A stretch of DNA of 43,510 nucleotides, taken from assembly GCA_005777185.1 (NCBI GenBank), contig SXNL01000035.1, forward strand, positions 1 to 43,510, in the 5' to 3' direction. Origin of the DNA: Myxococcales bacterium (lineage in GTDB: Bacteria; Myxococcota_A; Polyangia; Polyangiales; Polyangiaceae). The notes beneath the pieces are model-generated. The model did no database searches. It saw nothing but the letters and a program-made list of their open reading frames with translations, and was not told the DNA's origin. Positions 25,755 through 34,426 of the stretch are shown here, piece after piece. The translations under genes were made by a program, and so were the position numbers. Every line of letters begins with the position of its first letter. Position 1 is the stretch's first letter.

Positions 25755-27554
25755 ATGAGGTCGGCCATGCGCTCCGCGATCTCGGCCCTCTCCCCTCTGC
25801 TCCCGCTCCTCGTTGCAGCGTGCGCGGCGACGCCGCCGGCGGAGAACGCCCCTCCGCCCCTCCGCCCTGTGACCACCGCGACGTCGACGGCGGTGGCGGC
25901 CGTGGACGCCGGCGCCTCGCCTGCTCGCGACGAGGCCGACGACGTCGCCATCGACAAGGCGCAGGCCGAGTACCTCGACCTCCTCGTGAAGGTCTCGCCC
26001 GAGGCGGCGACGGGCCTCGGCATCCACACGCGCGACACGGAGCTCGAGGAGCGCGAGTCACGCGCGTGGGACCGCCTGATCGAAGAGGAGGAGCGGTTCC
26101 TCAAGGGCCTCGAGGAGCGTTTCAAAGCTCCGCGCGCGAGCAAGCGCGCGCAGATCGACCTCCAGCTCATGCAGCACCAGCTCCGGGTCGACATCCGACG
26201 CAAGCGCGTCGAGCGGCCGCTCGAGCGCTCCCCGGCGATCTACGTGACCCCGCTGAACGCGATCTTCCTCATGACCGCGCGCGCGTACGCGCCCGAGGTG
26301 GAGCGGGCCAGGAACGTGCTCGCCCGCCTCGAGAGGATCCCCGCGGTGGTCGGCGAGGCCCGGAAGAACCTCCTCAACCCCCCGAAGGTCTGGACGCAGA
26401 TCGGGATCGAGCGCTCTGGCGGCGCGAAGGCCTTCTTCGACGAGCAGAGGCCGTTCCTGCTCAAGGCGCTCCCCGAGGAGAAGGCGCGCGTCGAGGCGGC
26501 GTTGAAGGGCGCGACCAAGGCGTACGAGGAGTTCAAGGTTTACCTCCAGAAGGAGGTGATGCCCCGCTCGAACGGCAGCTTCGCCGCCGGGCGCGACCAC
26601 TTCGACTTCCTGCTCCACGAGGACTACTTCCTCGACGAGGACGCCGACGGCGTGCTCGCGATCGGCAAGCGGGTCCTCGCCGAGACCGACGCGAAGATGG
26701 CCGAGACGGCCAGGCGCATCGACCCGAAGGCGAAGGGCTGGGACGAGGTCCTCAAGAAGGCGAAGGGCAACCACCCGACGGCGGAGGGGCTGCTCCCGGC
26801 GTACCGCCTGGAGGTCGAGCGCGCGCGGAACTTCCTGAAGGAGAAGGACATCGTCGAGTTCCCCGAGGGCGACGACCTCTCCGTGATCGACACGCCGGTG
26901 TTCCAGCGGAGCACCGTGACGGCCGCCTACGATCAGCCGCCGCCGTTCGACAAGGTGACGAAGGGGTTCTTCTTCGTCACGCCCGTCGACAAGACCCTGT
27001 CGAAGGCGAAGCAGGAGGAGATGCTGCGCGAGAACGACCACGGCGACATCGTGGACACGGCCGTGCACGAGGCGTATCCGGGTCACCACCTCCAGCTCTC
27101 GTTCGCCCGCCGCCACCCGTCGACGGCGCGCAAGGTCACCGACGCGGCGATCTTCTCGGAGGGGTGGGCGCTCTACGCCGAGGAGCTGATGGCGGAGCTC
27201 GGGTATTACACCGACGAGGAGCGGCTCCTGCAGCTCGAGTGGGCGCTCGTGCGAGCCGCGCGCATCCTGATCGACGTGGGTCTGCACACCCAGAACATGA
27301 CGTTCGACGAGGCGGTGAAGATCCTGACGGACAGGGTACACCTCGAGCGCGAGCTCGCGCTCTCCGAGGTGAAGCGATACACGACCAACCCGACGCAGCC
27401 GCTGGCTTACCTGACGGGCCGTGAGATGATCTTCAAGCTGAGGGAGCGGTACAAGGCGCGGGAGGGGGAGCGGTTCACGCTCAAGCGGTTCCACACGGAG
27501 ATCCTGTCGCACGGGACGATCGCGCCGGGGCTTATCGCGAAGGAGATGTTCTAG
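25755..27554 (+). CDS. DUF885 family lipoprotein, probable metal-dependent hydrolase
   Basis: The 599-residue protein has a lipoprotein signal (lipobox LVAAC) and then an Ala/Pro linker. The long helical domain carries the DUF885 signature: HEAYPGHHLQ near residue 437 and SEGWALYAE about 35 residues later. The His and Glu residues are arranged as in zinc-dependent peptidases of gluzincin type, so a peptidase or carboxypeptidase role is inferred. It starts at ATG 25755; a second ATG at 25767 would also keep the signal peptide. The gene runs toward proS with 21 bp between them and may be co-transcribed with it. Confidence 0.87.
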   Translation: MRSAMRSAISALSPLLPLLVAACAATPPAENAPPPLRPVTTATSTAVAAVDAGASPARDEADDVAIDKAQAEYLDLLVKVSPEAATGLGIHTRDTELEERESRAWDRLIEEEERFLKGLEERFKAPRASKRAQIDLQLMQHQLRVDIRRKRVERPLERSPAIYVTPLNAIFLMTARAYAPEVERARNVLARLERIPAVVGEARKNLLNPPKVWTQIGIERSGGAKAFFDEQRPFLLKALPEEKARVEAALKGATKAYEEFKVYLQKEVMPRSNGSFAAGRDHFDFLLHEDYFLDEDADGVLAIGKRVLAETDAKMAETARRIDPKAKGWDEVLKKAKGNHPTAEGLLPAYRLEVERARNFLKEKDIVEFPEGDDLSVIDTPVFQRSTVTAAYDQPPPFDKVTKGFFFVTPVDKTLSKAKQEEMLRENDHGDIVDTAVHEAYPGHHLQLSFARRHPSTARKVTDAAIFSEGWALYAEELMAELGYYTDEERLLQLEWALVRAARILIDVGLHTQNMTFDEAVKILTDRVHLERELALSEVKRYTTNPTQPLAYLTGREMIFKLRERYKAREGERFTLKRFHTEILSHGTIAPGLIAKEMF

Positions 27555-27575
27555 CCCTGTGCTAGATCCGCCGCG

Positions 27576-29297
27576 ATGCTCTTCTCCCGCGCCCTCATCC
27601 CCACGGTCAAGGAAGCCCCCGCCGACGCGGTCAACGCGAGCCACACGCTCCTCGTGCGCGGTGGGTTCATCCGCAAGGTCGGCGCCGGCTTCTACGACTT
27701 CCTCCCGCTCGGGCTGCGCGTCATGCGCCGGGTCGAGGCCATCGTCCGTGAGGAGATGGATCGCGCCGGCGCGCTCGAGATCCTCATGCCGGCTGTCCTC
27801 CCCGCGGAGTACTTCAAGGAGACGGGCCGGTGGGACCGCTTCGGCGACACGCTCTTCCGTCTGAAGGACCGAAAGGGCGCCGAGTTCAACCTCGGACCCA
27901 CGCACGAGGAGATCGTCACCGACATCGCGCGGCGCGAGATCCGGAGCTACCGGGATCTGCCCAAGAACCTGTACCAGATCCAGACCCAGGTCCGCGACGA
28001 GCCCCGGCCGCGGGGGGGCCTCCTCCGGTGCCGCGAGTTCATCATGAAGGACGCGTACTCGTTCGACGCGACCGAGGACGGGGCGAAGCGGAGCTACGAG
28101 GCGATGCGTGTAGCCTACACGCGCGCATTCGACCGGATGGGGCTCACGTACCGCCTCGTCGCGGCCGACTCCGGCGCGATGGGGGGTGTCCTCTCGGCCG
28201 AGTTCCAGGTACTCGCGGACTCGGGTGAGGACGCCATCGTGGCGTGCGGATCGTGCGACTACGCCGCGAACGTCGAGGTCGCGACGGTGAAGCCCTCCGC
28301 CGCGGCAGGCGAGGGCGAGGCGGCGCGCGAGAAGCGGCGGGTCCACACGCCGGGGAAGTCGTCCATCGACGAGGTCACCGCGCTCCTCGGCGTGCCGAAG
28401 GACCGCATGCTGAAGAGCCTGCTCTACACGGCGGGGTCCGAGACCGTCATGGCGGTCGTCCGCGGCGACCACGAGGTGAACGAGGTTCTCCTCGCGCGCG
28501 CGCTCGGCGCGGCCGACGTGTTCCTCGCGACCGAAGCGGACGTGAAGAAGGCGACGGGCGCCGACGTGGGCTTCGCGGGGCCGAGCGGGTTCGGCGGGCG
28601 GATCCTCGTCGATCGTGCCGCGGCGGCCGTCGCGAACGGCGTCACCGGCGCGAACGAGACGGGCTGGCACGTCGCGGACGTCAACCGAGGTCGCGACTGG
28701 AACGGCGAGATCCACGATCTCCGCCTGGCGGCGACGGGCGATCCCTGCCCGCGCTGCGAGGGGGGCAAGCTGCAGAGCTACCGTGGCATCGAGGGCGGAC
28801 ACATCTTCGTCCTGGGCACGCACTACAGCGCGCAGATGGGCGCCAGCTACCTCGACGAGAACCAGGAGAAGAAGCCGCTCGTCATGGGCTGCTACGGCAT
28901 CGGGATCTCGCGCCTGGTGGCGACCGCGATCGAGCAGCACAGCGACGCCGACGGCATCGTGTGGCCGATGAGCCTCGCCCCCTACCACGTGCACCTCGTC
29001 ACGATCGGCAAGGAGCCGGTGGTGGCCGAGGCGGCGAGGAGCCTCCACGACGACCTCCTCGCACGGGGCGTCGAGGTGCTGTGGGACGACCGCGACGAGC
29101 GGCCCGGCGTGAAGTTCAAGGACGCGGACCTGCTCGGTATCCCGCTGCGCGTGACCATCGGCGCGAAGTCGCTCGCGTCGGGAAACGTCGAGCTCAAGCC
29201 GCGCAGCGAGCGGGATCCGAAGAAGGCGGAGCTCGTCCCCCTCGCCGCGGCGGCCGAGAAGCTCCAGTCGCTCGTGCGCGCCGCGCCGGGCACGTAG
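27576..29297 (+). CDS. proS: Prolyl-tRNA synthetase
   Basis: The 573-residue protein is a class II aminoacyl-tRNA synthetase of the bacterial type with an inserted editing domain. The class II motifs are visible: GFYDFLPLGLRVMRRVEAIV (motif 1), RDEPRPRGGLLRCREFIMKD (motif 2) and GCYGIGISRLV (motif 3). The TxE loop GPTHEE is also present. The insertion domain, about residues 220-400, hydrolyses mischarged Ala-tRNA(Pro). The anticodon-binding domain is at the C-terminus. Length equals the family norm. No duplication or break is seen. Confidence 0.97.
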   Translation: MLFSRALIPTVKEAPADAVNASHTLLVRGGFIRKVGAGFYDFLPLGLRVMRRVEAIVREEMDRAGALEILMPAVLPAEYFKETGRWDRFGDTLFRLKDRKGAEFNLGPTHEEIVTDIARREIRSYRDLPKNLYQIQTQVRDEPRPRGGLLRCREFIMKDAYSFDATEDGAKRSYEAMRVAYTRAFDRMGLTYRLVAADSGAMGGVLSAEFQVLADSGEDAIVACGSCDYAANVEVATVKPSAAAGEGEAAREKRRVHTPGKSSIDEVTALLGVPKDRMLKSLLYTAGSETVMAVVRGDHEVNEVLLARALGAADVFLATEADVKKATGADVGFAGPSGFGGRILVDRAAAAVANGVTGANETGWHVADVNRGRDWNGEIHDLRLAATGDPCPRCEGGKLQSYRGIEGGHIFVLGTHYSAQMGASYLDENQEKKPLVMGCYGIGISRLVATAIEQHSDADGIVWPMSLAPYHVHLVTIGKEPVVAEAARSLHDDLLARGVEVLWDDRDERPGVKFKDADLLGIPLRVTIGAKSLASGNVELKPRSERDPKKAELVPLAAAAEKLQSLVRAAPGT

Positions 29298-29303
29298 TCG
29301 CGC

Positions 29304-30014
29304 ATGGCGAGGCAGAGGGAGCTGCCCCCGGTCCCGGAGAAGCCGGTGGTGTCCCCGGCGGCGACGGTCGGCGGGGAGGAGGAGATCGAGATCGACTCGA
29401 CGAGCGTCGCGCCGCGGCTCGAGGCGCGGGTCCGGGCTCCTCGTGGCGCGACGCGCGCCGTGTTGCTCTGCCACCCGCACCCGCTGTACGGCGGCACGAT
29501 GCACTCCGCGGTGCTCGTCGCGGTGGCGCGCCTGCTCGCGGAGCGCGGAGGAGACGACGTCGCGCACCTCCGTTTCAACTACCGTGGCGTCGGCCGGAGC
29601 GAGGGCGCCTACGACGAGGGACGCGGCGAGATCCGCGACACCACGCGCGCGCTCGCCGAGCTGTCACGCCGCGCTCCGGGCGCGAGGATCACCGTGTGCG
29701 GCTACTCGTTCGGCACGTGGGTCGGGCTGCGCGCCGCGGCGGCCGGCGCGCCGGAGAACGGGGTCGACCGCGTGGTCCTCGTCGCTCCGGCCGTGCGCGT
29801 GTTCGACTTCCTCGAGGAAGACGGTCGTGCGTTCCCCGGGCGGATCGCGATCTTCGCGGGCGATCAGGACGACTTCTGCGAGGTCGAGGAGGCGAAGGGC
29901 CTCGCGACGAGGCTCGGCGCCACGCTCGAGGTGCTGCCCGGATCGGACCACTTCTTCCTGAGATCGCGGCGCGCGCTCGCGGAGGCTGCGTATCCGGCGA
30001 TCGTGCCTCGTTGA
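29304..30014 (+). CDS. Alpha/beta hydrolase
   Basis: The 236-residue protein belongs to a family of small alpha/beta hydrolases with the segment CHPHPLYGGTM (oxyanion region), FNYRGVGRSEG and the nucleophile elbow GYSFG (Ser). A late Asp (AGDQDDF) and His (GSDHFF) complete a plausible triad. It starts six bases after proS, so it is probably co-transcribed with it. The substrate is unknown; similar proteins are annotated as dienelactone-hydrolase-like. Confidence 0.87.
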   Translation: MARQRELPPVPEKPVVSPAATVGGEEEIEIDSTSVAPRLEARVRAPRGATRAVLLCHPHPLYGGTMHSAVLVAVARLLAERGGDDVAHLRFNYRGVGRSEGAYDEGRGEIRDTTRALAELSRRAPGARITVCGYSFGTWVGLRAAAAGAPENGVDRVVLVAPAVRVFDFLEEDGRAFPGRIAIFAGDQDDFCEVEEAKGLATRLGATLEVLPGSDHFFLRSRRALAEAAYPAIVPR

Positions 30015-30057
30015 CGGGGGCGGGTGGCCGGGGGCGCGCCGCCCGCCGCGAGCATGC

Positions 30058-31125
30058 TCAGTGCGCGTCGACCGCGACCGCCTCGCGGCCGCGCGCGCGC
30101 CGGTCCCCGTCGAGCGTGGCCACGAGGCGGTGGCCGTCGCGGAAGCTGAGGAGCGAGTGCGCCCCGAAGAACAGGATCGCCGCGCCCGCCGCGATCCAGC
30201 CCACCGTCGCGGTGACGACGCCGCCCGTGAGGCGGTAGCCCCCGAGCACCGCGAAGGCGATGGTCATGAGCACGAGGGCGGTCTCCGACGAGGGCAGGGT
30301 GCCACGGAGCCGTTGCGTCAGGTGCCGCAGCCCCAGGAAGACGTACCCCGAGACGCCCACGACGAGCGCCGCCAGCGGCGTGAGCGCGCCGATCGCGCCG
30401 CACGCGAGGACGACGACGCCGAACGCGACGAGGGACACGTAGGGGAGGAGCGCCGCCTTCGGGCGCCGCCGTCCGCCCGCGCTCTGCATCACGCGCCAGA
30501 AGGGGATGAACGCGCTGTAGAGCGCGTTGACGAGAAGGAACACCTGGAGCGCCATGCGCGCGTCGAGGGGGCCCACACGGTACGAGAAGACGTCCGTGCC
30601 GAAGACGCCCCCCACGACCAGCACGCCCGTGAGCGCGAACACCGACTCGATCTGGTTCAGCGGCGCGAGGTGGAACGTGCCCGTCTCGGCCTGCTCCCAG
30701 TAGATCGCGGCCGCCGCGGCCGTCACGAGCATCACGTTGCTCGCCATCCACATCGGCGACATGTTCATCGCGACCCCGGCCATGGCGGCGCAGTACGTCG
30801 CGTTGAGGAGGTCGAGCCCGTGATCGAGGAACTCGCCGAGCGCCGAGCACTGGTTCGTGCGCCGCGCGTGCCCGCCGTCCGCGTTGTCGCACCAGAGGTA
30901 GAGGTGGGCCATCGCGATCGCGAAGAAGAAGGCCCACCCGCCGGACCTCGAGCCGAAGCCGACGAGCACCGCGAGGCCCGTGAGGCAGATGACCTGACCC
31001 GCGTGCGTGATGACGTTGGGGTCGAGCCGCTCCGGTATGAACCTCAGCGTGGGCTCGATGAAGAACCGCTTGTACAGCGGCAGCAAGATCGAGCGGTCGC
31101 GGACGTTGTAGGCAAGGGACGTCAT
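30058..31125 (-). CDS. CDP-alcohol phosphotransferase, eukaryotic EPT/CPT-like
   Basis: The 355-residue integral membrane enzyme has a perfect CDP-alcohol phosphotransferase motif, D-x2-D-G-x2-A-R-x8-G-x3-D-x3-D (from DNADGGHARR to FLDHGLD). The Asp residues bind two metal ions that activate the CDP-alcohol. The wording ARRT...LGEFLDHG and the later WEQAETGTF...NQIE resemble eukaryotic choline/ethanolamine phosphotransferases more than bacterial PgsA or PssA. About eight to ten hydrophobic helices are visible. A likely product is phosphatidylethanolamine or an ether analogue; this is inference. The ATG at 31125 is chosen. It faces the alpha/beta hydrolase end to end. Confidence 0.86.
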   Translation of the reverse strand: MTSLAYNVRDRSILLPLYKRFFIEPTLRFIPERLDPNVITHAGQVICLTGLAVLVGFGSRSGGWAFFFAIAMAHLYLWCDNADGGHARRTNQCSALGEFLDHGLDLLNATYCAAMAGVAMNMSPMWMASNVMLVTAAAAAIYWEQAETGTFHLAPLNQIESVFALTGVLVVGGVFGTDVFSYRVGPLDARMALQVFLLVNALYSAFIPFWRVMQSAGGRRRPKAALLPYVSLVAFGVVVLACGAIGALTPLAALVVGVSGYVFLGLRHLTQRLRGTLPSSETALVLMTIAFAVLGGYRLTGGVVTATVGWIAAGAAILFFGAHSLLSFRDGHRLVATLDGDRRARGREAVAVDAH

Positions 31126-31204
31126 GATGCGGATGCGCCCACGCTCGTCCCGGCGGGCACGTGGTCTCCATCCTGCGACGACGCGCGCCCGCGCGCAACA
31201 GGCT

Positions 31205-33061
31205 TCAGCGTCCGCCGTCCTCCGGCGAGCCGCGCAGACCCTTACGCGCGAGCCTCCGCAGGGGAAGGGCGAGGGCTGCGAAGAGGAGTACGCTCCTCGA
31301 GACGGGGCTCTTCTTCGCGCCGCGCTTCTGGGCATGCACTGTGTGCACGGCGAGCCTGACCGGCGGGCGACGTCGGGTGTAATGGCGTGCGTCCATCGCC
31401 GACGAGGCGGAGGAGGACGACCCGCACCCGTCGCCGGAGGACGAGCTCGAGCCGCCCGATCCACACCCGTCGTCGGAGGACGACGAGCTCGAGTCGGAGG
31501 ACGAGCCGGCGCCGCCGCAGCCGTCGTCGGACGAGCTCGCGGACTCTCCCGTCGACGAGCCGTCCGAGGAGCAGCCGTCGCCGCCGCCGTCCGCCCCTTC
31601 GTCGGACGGCGTCGTGTCGTCGCTCGTGGTCGTGTCGCTCGCGCTGTCGTCCGAGCTGGACTCGCTCGCGGCCGTGCTCGAGTCGCCGCCGCAGCCGGAG
31701 GAGTCGTCGGCGTAGACGCCGCCCTGGCACGAGCCCCCCACGGAGCCGCCGGCACCGCCGCCGCCGCTCGTGTCGTCCTCCGCCGAGAAGAGGGGAGGGG
31801 GCGACGCACCACCCGCGGCCGTGGGCGGAGCGAGGGGCGCGCCCGAATCTGTGCATGTTACATCCAATCGCGACGCCTCCTGGTAGACCGAGCGCGCCCC
31901 GCCGCCGGAGCCGAGCTTCACCTCTCCCATCGCCTGCCCCATGGCGCGCGTGACGCCCATCGCGCCCGGCCGCTCGCGCGTGATCGCGAGGGCGAGGTCG
32001 TCCGAGAGCGCGCCGCACCGGATCTCCCGCGGATCGAGCTCGCCCGCGCCGACGGTCTCGGTGCACGGGAGATCGCCGATGCGGAGGAGCGCACCGCGCG
32101 GGCAGGCCATCCCCACGGTCTCGAACCGCGCGCCCCAGGAGCGCGCGTTCGCGCGGCACGCCGCCGTCTGGGGGATCGCGTCGCCGTACGTGGCGGCGCG
32201 CTCGAAGTACGTCTCGACGGCCGACACCGTGACGTCCCCGCCCGGGAGCGCCACGCCGTCGAAGATCGGCGCGTGCCCCGAGGACTCCGTGAGGAAGCCC
32301 GGGAAGGCGAGCAGCGACGCGCGGAGCTCGGCGTAGTTGCTCCCCGTTCGCTGCCACGCGAGCCTCGACGGATCGAGCTGGAGGGGCAGGCCCGCGCCGA
32401 ACACCGACCGCGACGTCGCGAGCGAGAACGCGGTCACGACGGGGCCGGGAGAGGTCAGCGCGAGCGGCAGGGCCGGCTCCCGCGCCGGGCCCACGAGGCG
32501 CACGGTGGCGGTCTCGAGATCGCCGGCGGTCGTCGCCAGCGGGAGCGCCAGGAGCGCAGCCTTCGTGTCGAGCACGCCCGCGGCGAGCTTGGTGAACGAT
32601 GCGTCCCTCACGAGCTGCCACGTGGTCGCGTACGCGTCCAGCTCCGCCGTCGTGGTGAGGACGCGGGCCTCGAGTGGCGGTCGCCTCGGGTGGGGCGGCC
32701 GGGGCGGGATCGTCTCGATGGCCGTCGCCACCTTGCACGAGGGGGTCGAGAGGGTCCGGGGTGGGCCGACCCGGGGTGCCGTGGCGAGATCGAGGCCCTC
32801 CAGCCAGGCCTCGGACGCGACGTCGACCGCCGCCGGGCCGTGCACGGGCACGAACCAGACGACCGTCCCGCCGGTGGAGGAGAAGCGCGCCTTGATCCAC
32901 GTCGTCGTTCGCTCCGGCGTGGCCGCGATCGCCACGTCGACCGATCGCACGTCGACGCGCACGGACGTGCTGGGCACGACCGTGGTGGCTCGCGCATCCG
33001 CGCCGAAGAGGAGCGCGGCGCACGCGAGCGGTAGCGCGAGGGCGAGGACGGGAGCGCGCAC
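31205..33061 (-). CDS. DUF2330-like secreted protein with Ser/Asp/Gly/Cys-rich tail
   Basis: The 618-residue protein starts at GTG 33061 with a Sec signal peptide (cleavage near ADARA|TT). The N-terminal half (VRSVDVAIAATPERTTTWI, VVWFVPVHGPAAVDVASE) is a divergent DUF2330 pattern. Residues about 429-555 are an extreme low-complexity region of Ser, Asp, Gly and Thr. It contains five repeats built around a cysteine: SSGCGG, GDGCSS, DDGCGG, DDGCGS and GDGCGS. After that come a basic linker (RRRPP, KRGAKK), a hydrophobic segment (SVLLFAALALPL) and an Arg/Lys-rich end. Overall it looks like a surface-anchored protein; its partner is unknown. Confidence 0.75.
   Translation of the reverse strand: MRAPVLALALPLACAALLFGADARATTVVPSTSVRVDVRSVDVAIAATPERTTTWIKARFSSTGGTVVWFVPVHGPAAVDVASEAWLEGLDLATAPRVGPPRTLSTPSCKVATAIETIPPRPPHPRRPPLEARVLTTTAELDAYATTWQLVRDASFTKLAAGVLDTKAALLALPLATTAGDLETATVRLVGPAREPALPLALTSPGPVVTAFSLATSRSVFGAGLPLQLDPSRLAWQRTGSNYAELRASLLAFPGFLTESSGHAPIFDGVALPGGDVTVSAVETYFERAATYGDAIPQTAACRANARSWGARFETVGMACPRGALLRIGDLPCTETVGAGELDPREIRCGALSDDLALAITRERPGAMGVTRAMGQAMGEVKLGSGGGARSVYQEASRLDVTCTDSGAPLAPPTAAGGASPPPLFSAEDDTSGGGGAGGSVGGSCQGGVYADDSSGCGGDSSTAASESSSDDSASDTTTSDDTTPSDEGADGGGDGCSSDGSSTGESASSSDDGCGGAGSSSDSSSSSSDDGCGSGGSSSSSGDGCGSSSSASSAMDARHYTRRRPPVRLAVHTVHAQKRGAKKSPVSRSVLLFAALALPLRRLARKGLRGSPEDGGR
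31397..31777 (-). repeat. Degenerate in-frame repeats encoding Ser/Asp/Gly/Cys-rich region
   Basis: This stretch codes for residues about 429-555 of the preceding protein. Short units such as DDGCG followed by a Gly/Ser run recur, and the DNA repeats a codon pattern built from gac, tcg, tcc, agc and ggc. Divergence between copies indicates old or constrained repeats, not recent slippage. Confidence 0.75.
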
Positions 33062-33201
33062 GCGGGCGATCTCAGCAACCGGTGTGCCTCGGGCGGCGCG
33101 CTCCGCGCGAGCACGGATCCATCGAGAGACCGCGGCGTCGTGAACGCGGCCTCACACAACTGTCGTTCTCTCCCGCGAGCGTGGGTTCACGATCCGGGTA
33201 G

Positions 33202-33215
33202 GTGTCCATGGACAC
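33202..33215. promoter_or_regulatory. Perfect 14-bp palindrome, candidate operator
   Basis: GTGTCCATGGACAC is identical to its reverse complement and overlaps a second palindrome (CACGTG at 33213-33218). It lies 104 bp upstream of the serine protease ATG, in a 257-bp gap between divergent genes. This is the expected form of a site for a dimeric regulator. Confidence 0.4.
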
Positions 33216-33230
33216 GTGAAGAACTGGCCG

Positions 33231-33250
33231 GGCCGGGGGGTGACCCGGCC
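33231..33250. other. GC-rich hairpin upstream of serine protease gene
   Basis: GGCCGGG (33231-33237) and CCCGGCC (33244-33250) form a 7-bp all-GC stem with a 6-base loop. There is no T-run. It lies between the palindrome at 33202 and the candidate sigma-54 site at 33280, so it could be a regulatory or transcript-end structure. Confidence 0.4.
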
Positions 33251-33279
33251 AACCGCGCGAGATCGTTGCGAATCAATCC

Positions 33280-33293
33280 GGCACACGCCTGGC
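33280..33293 (+). promoter_or_regulatory. Candidate sigma-54 (-24/-12) promoter of protease gene
   Basis: GGCAC followed by TGGC has the core GG-N10-GC spacing (33280-33281 and 33292-33293) that defines sigma-54 promoters; the -12 half is TGGC instead of TTGC. Transcription would start about 15 bases before the ATG at 33319, just upstream of the GGAGG ribosome-binding site. Such promoters are frequent in myxobacteria. Confidence 0.3.
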
Positions 33294-33318
33294 TAGGTCG
33301 CGGGCCGGAGGTTTCGCC

Positions 33319-34377
33319 ATGAACAAGGTCATCGTCTCTCTCATCGTCTCGTCCGCCCTCGCCGCGCTCGCGTGCTCGTCCAGCGAGCGACCGCGCCTCG
33401 TCAGCAACGACGACTGGGGCGCGCACCACGCCAGCGACGCCGGCGCTCCCGACGCGGAGGTCGCCGACGTCGTCGAGATCGTGAAGGGCGTGCCCGATCA
33501 CGGGCGCGATCCGGCGGTCGTGGCGCTCGATCTCGGCGGCGAGGGGCTGTGCACGGGCACGCTCGTCGCCGACCGCATCGTGCTCACCGCGCGCCACTGC
33601 GTCGCGGAGACGCGCGCGACCATCACCTGCCCCGCCGACGTCGTCCAGGTCACGCGCAACCGCGTGCCAGAGACGATCGGCATCCTGGCCGGCGAGGACG
33701 CGCACACGGCCAGGGTGGTGGCGTACGGAAAGGAGATCGTGGCGCCGGCCGGACCCACGCTGTGCGGGGCAGACATCGCGCTACTCGTCCTCGATCGGGC
33801 GGTCCCCAACATCCGGCCCCTCGGCGTGCGTCCGACGGGCGTGCGGGCTGGAGAGTACGTGCGGGCCGTCGGCTACGGGCGGCGGAGCGATGGCGATCCC
33901 GCGGGGACCAAGATGCTCCGCGACCACGTGCGCGTGCTCTCCGTGTCGCCGGCGGAGTTCACGGTCGGGGAGGCCACGTGCCACGGCGACTCGGGCGGCC
34001 CGGCGCTCGACGTCGGGACGAGCGAGGTGATCGGCGTCGTCTCGCGCGGCGGCCCGCGCTGCGACGGCCCCGGCGTCCACAACATCTACACGCGGGTCGA
34101 CGCGTTCTACTGGCTCGTCGAGGACGCGTTCCGGCGCGCAGCGGCGTCGGTCCCCGGAGCGGACGCCGGTGTGGCGACCCCGCCGAAGTCCGGTACGAAG
34201 GCCACGCCCGTCACGGACGTGGGCGCGGCCTGTACGAAGGGCGAGGACTGCGCGGCGGGCATCTGCATCGCGGCGACCTACTGCTCCCGACCGTGCGGTC
34301 CTGGCGCCACGCGCTGCCCTGCCGGCTACCACTGCGCCACCGTCAAGGGCGCGCAGGCGTGCACCAAGGCCAAGTAG
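33319..34377 (+). CDS. Trypsin-like serine protease lipoprotein
   Basis: The 352-residue protein has a lipoprotein signal (lipobox ALAC near residue 19). A chymotrypsin-fold protease follows, with the catalytic triad visible: His93 in TARHC, Asp152 in ADIALL, and Ser225 in CHGDSGGP. A linker of Ala, Pro and Thr leads to a C-terminal Cys-rich segment of about 60 residues (eight Cys), as in other Polyangia secreted proteins. The ATG at 33319 follows GGAGG. The protein should act at the cell surface. The substrate is unknown. The preceding gap holds a palindrome and a candidate sigma-54 promoter. Confidence 0.92.
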   Translation: MNKVIVSLIVSSALAALACSSSERPRLVSNDDWGAHHASDAGAPDAEVADVVEIVKGVPDHGRDPAVVALDLGGEGLCTGTLVADRIVLTARHCVAETRATITCPADVVQVTRNRVPETIGILAGEDAHTARVVAYGKEIVAPAGPTLCGADIALLVLDRAVPNIRPLGVRPTGVRAGEYVRAVGYGRRSDGDPAGTKMLRDHVRVLSVSPAEFTVGEATCHGDSGGPALDVGTSEVIGVVSRGGPRCDGPGVHNIYTRVDAFYWLVEDAFRRAAASVPGADAGVATPPKSGTKATPVTDVGAACTKGEDCAAGICIAATYCSRPCGPGATRCPAGYHCATVKGAQACTKAK

Positions 34378-34426
34378 AACGTGCGCAGGGCGTTGACCGG
34401 CTCCGCCCGGCCCTCTATGGAGGGGC

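Noticed and set aside
26058-29567. An open frame of 1169 codons on the minus strand, opposite the DUF885 and proS genes
   Set aside because: It is antisense to two genes with clear family motifs, has Arg/Ala/Val-biased composition and no recognisable domain. Long antisense frames are expected at this GC content.
33184-33200. GGTTCACGATCC as a tRNA T-loop
   Set aside because: No acceptor, D or anticodon stem could be folded around it.
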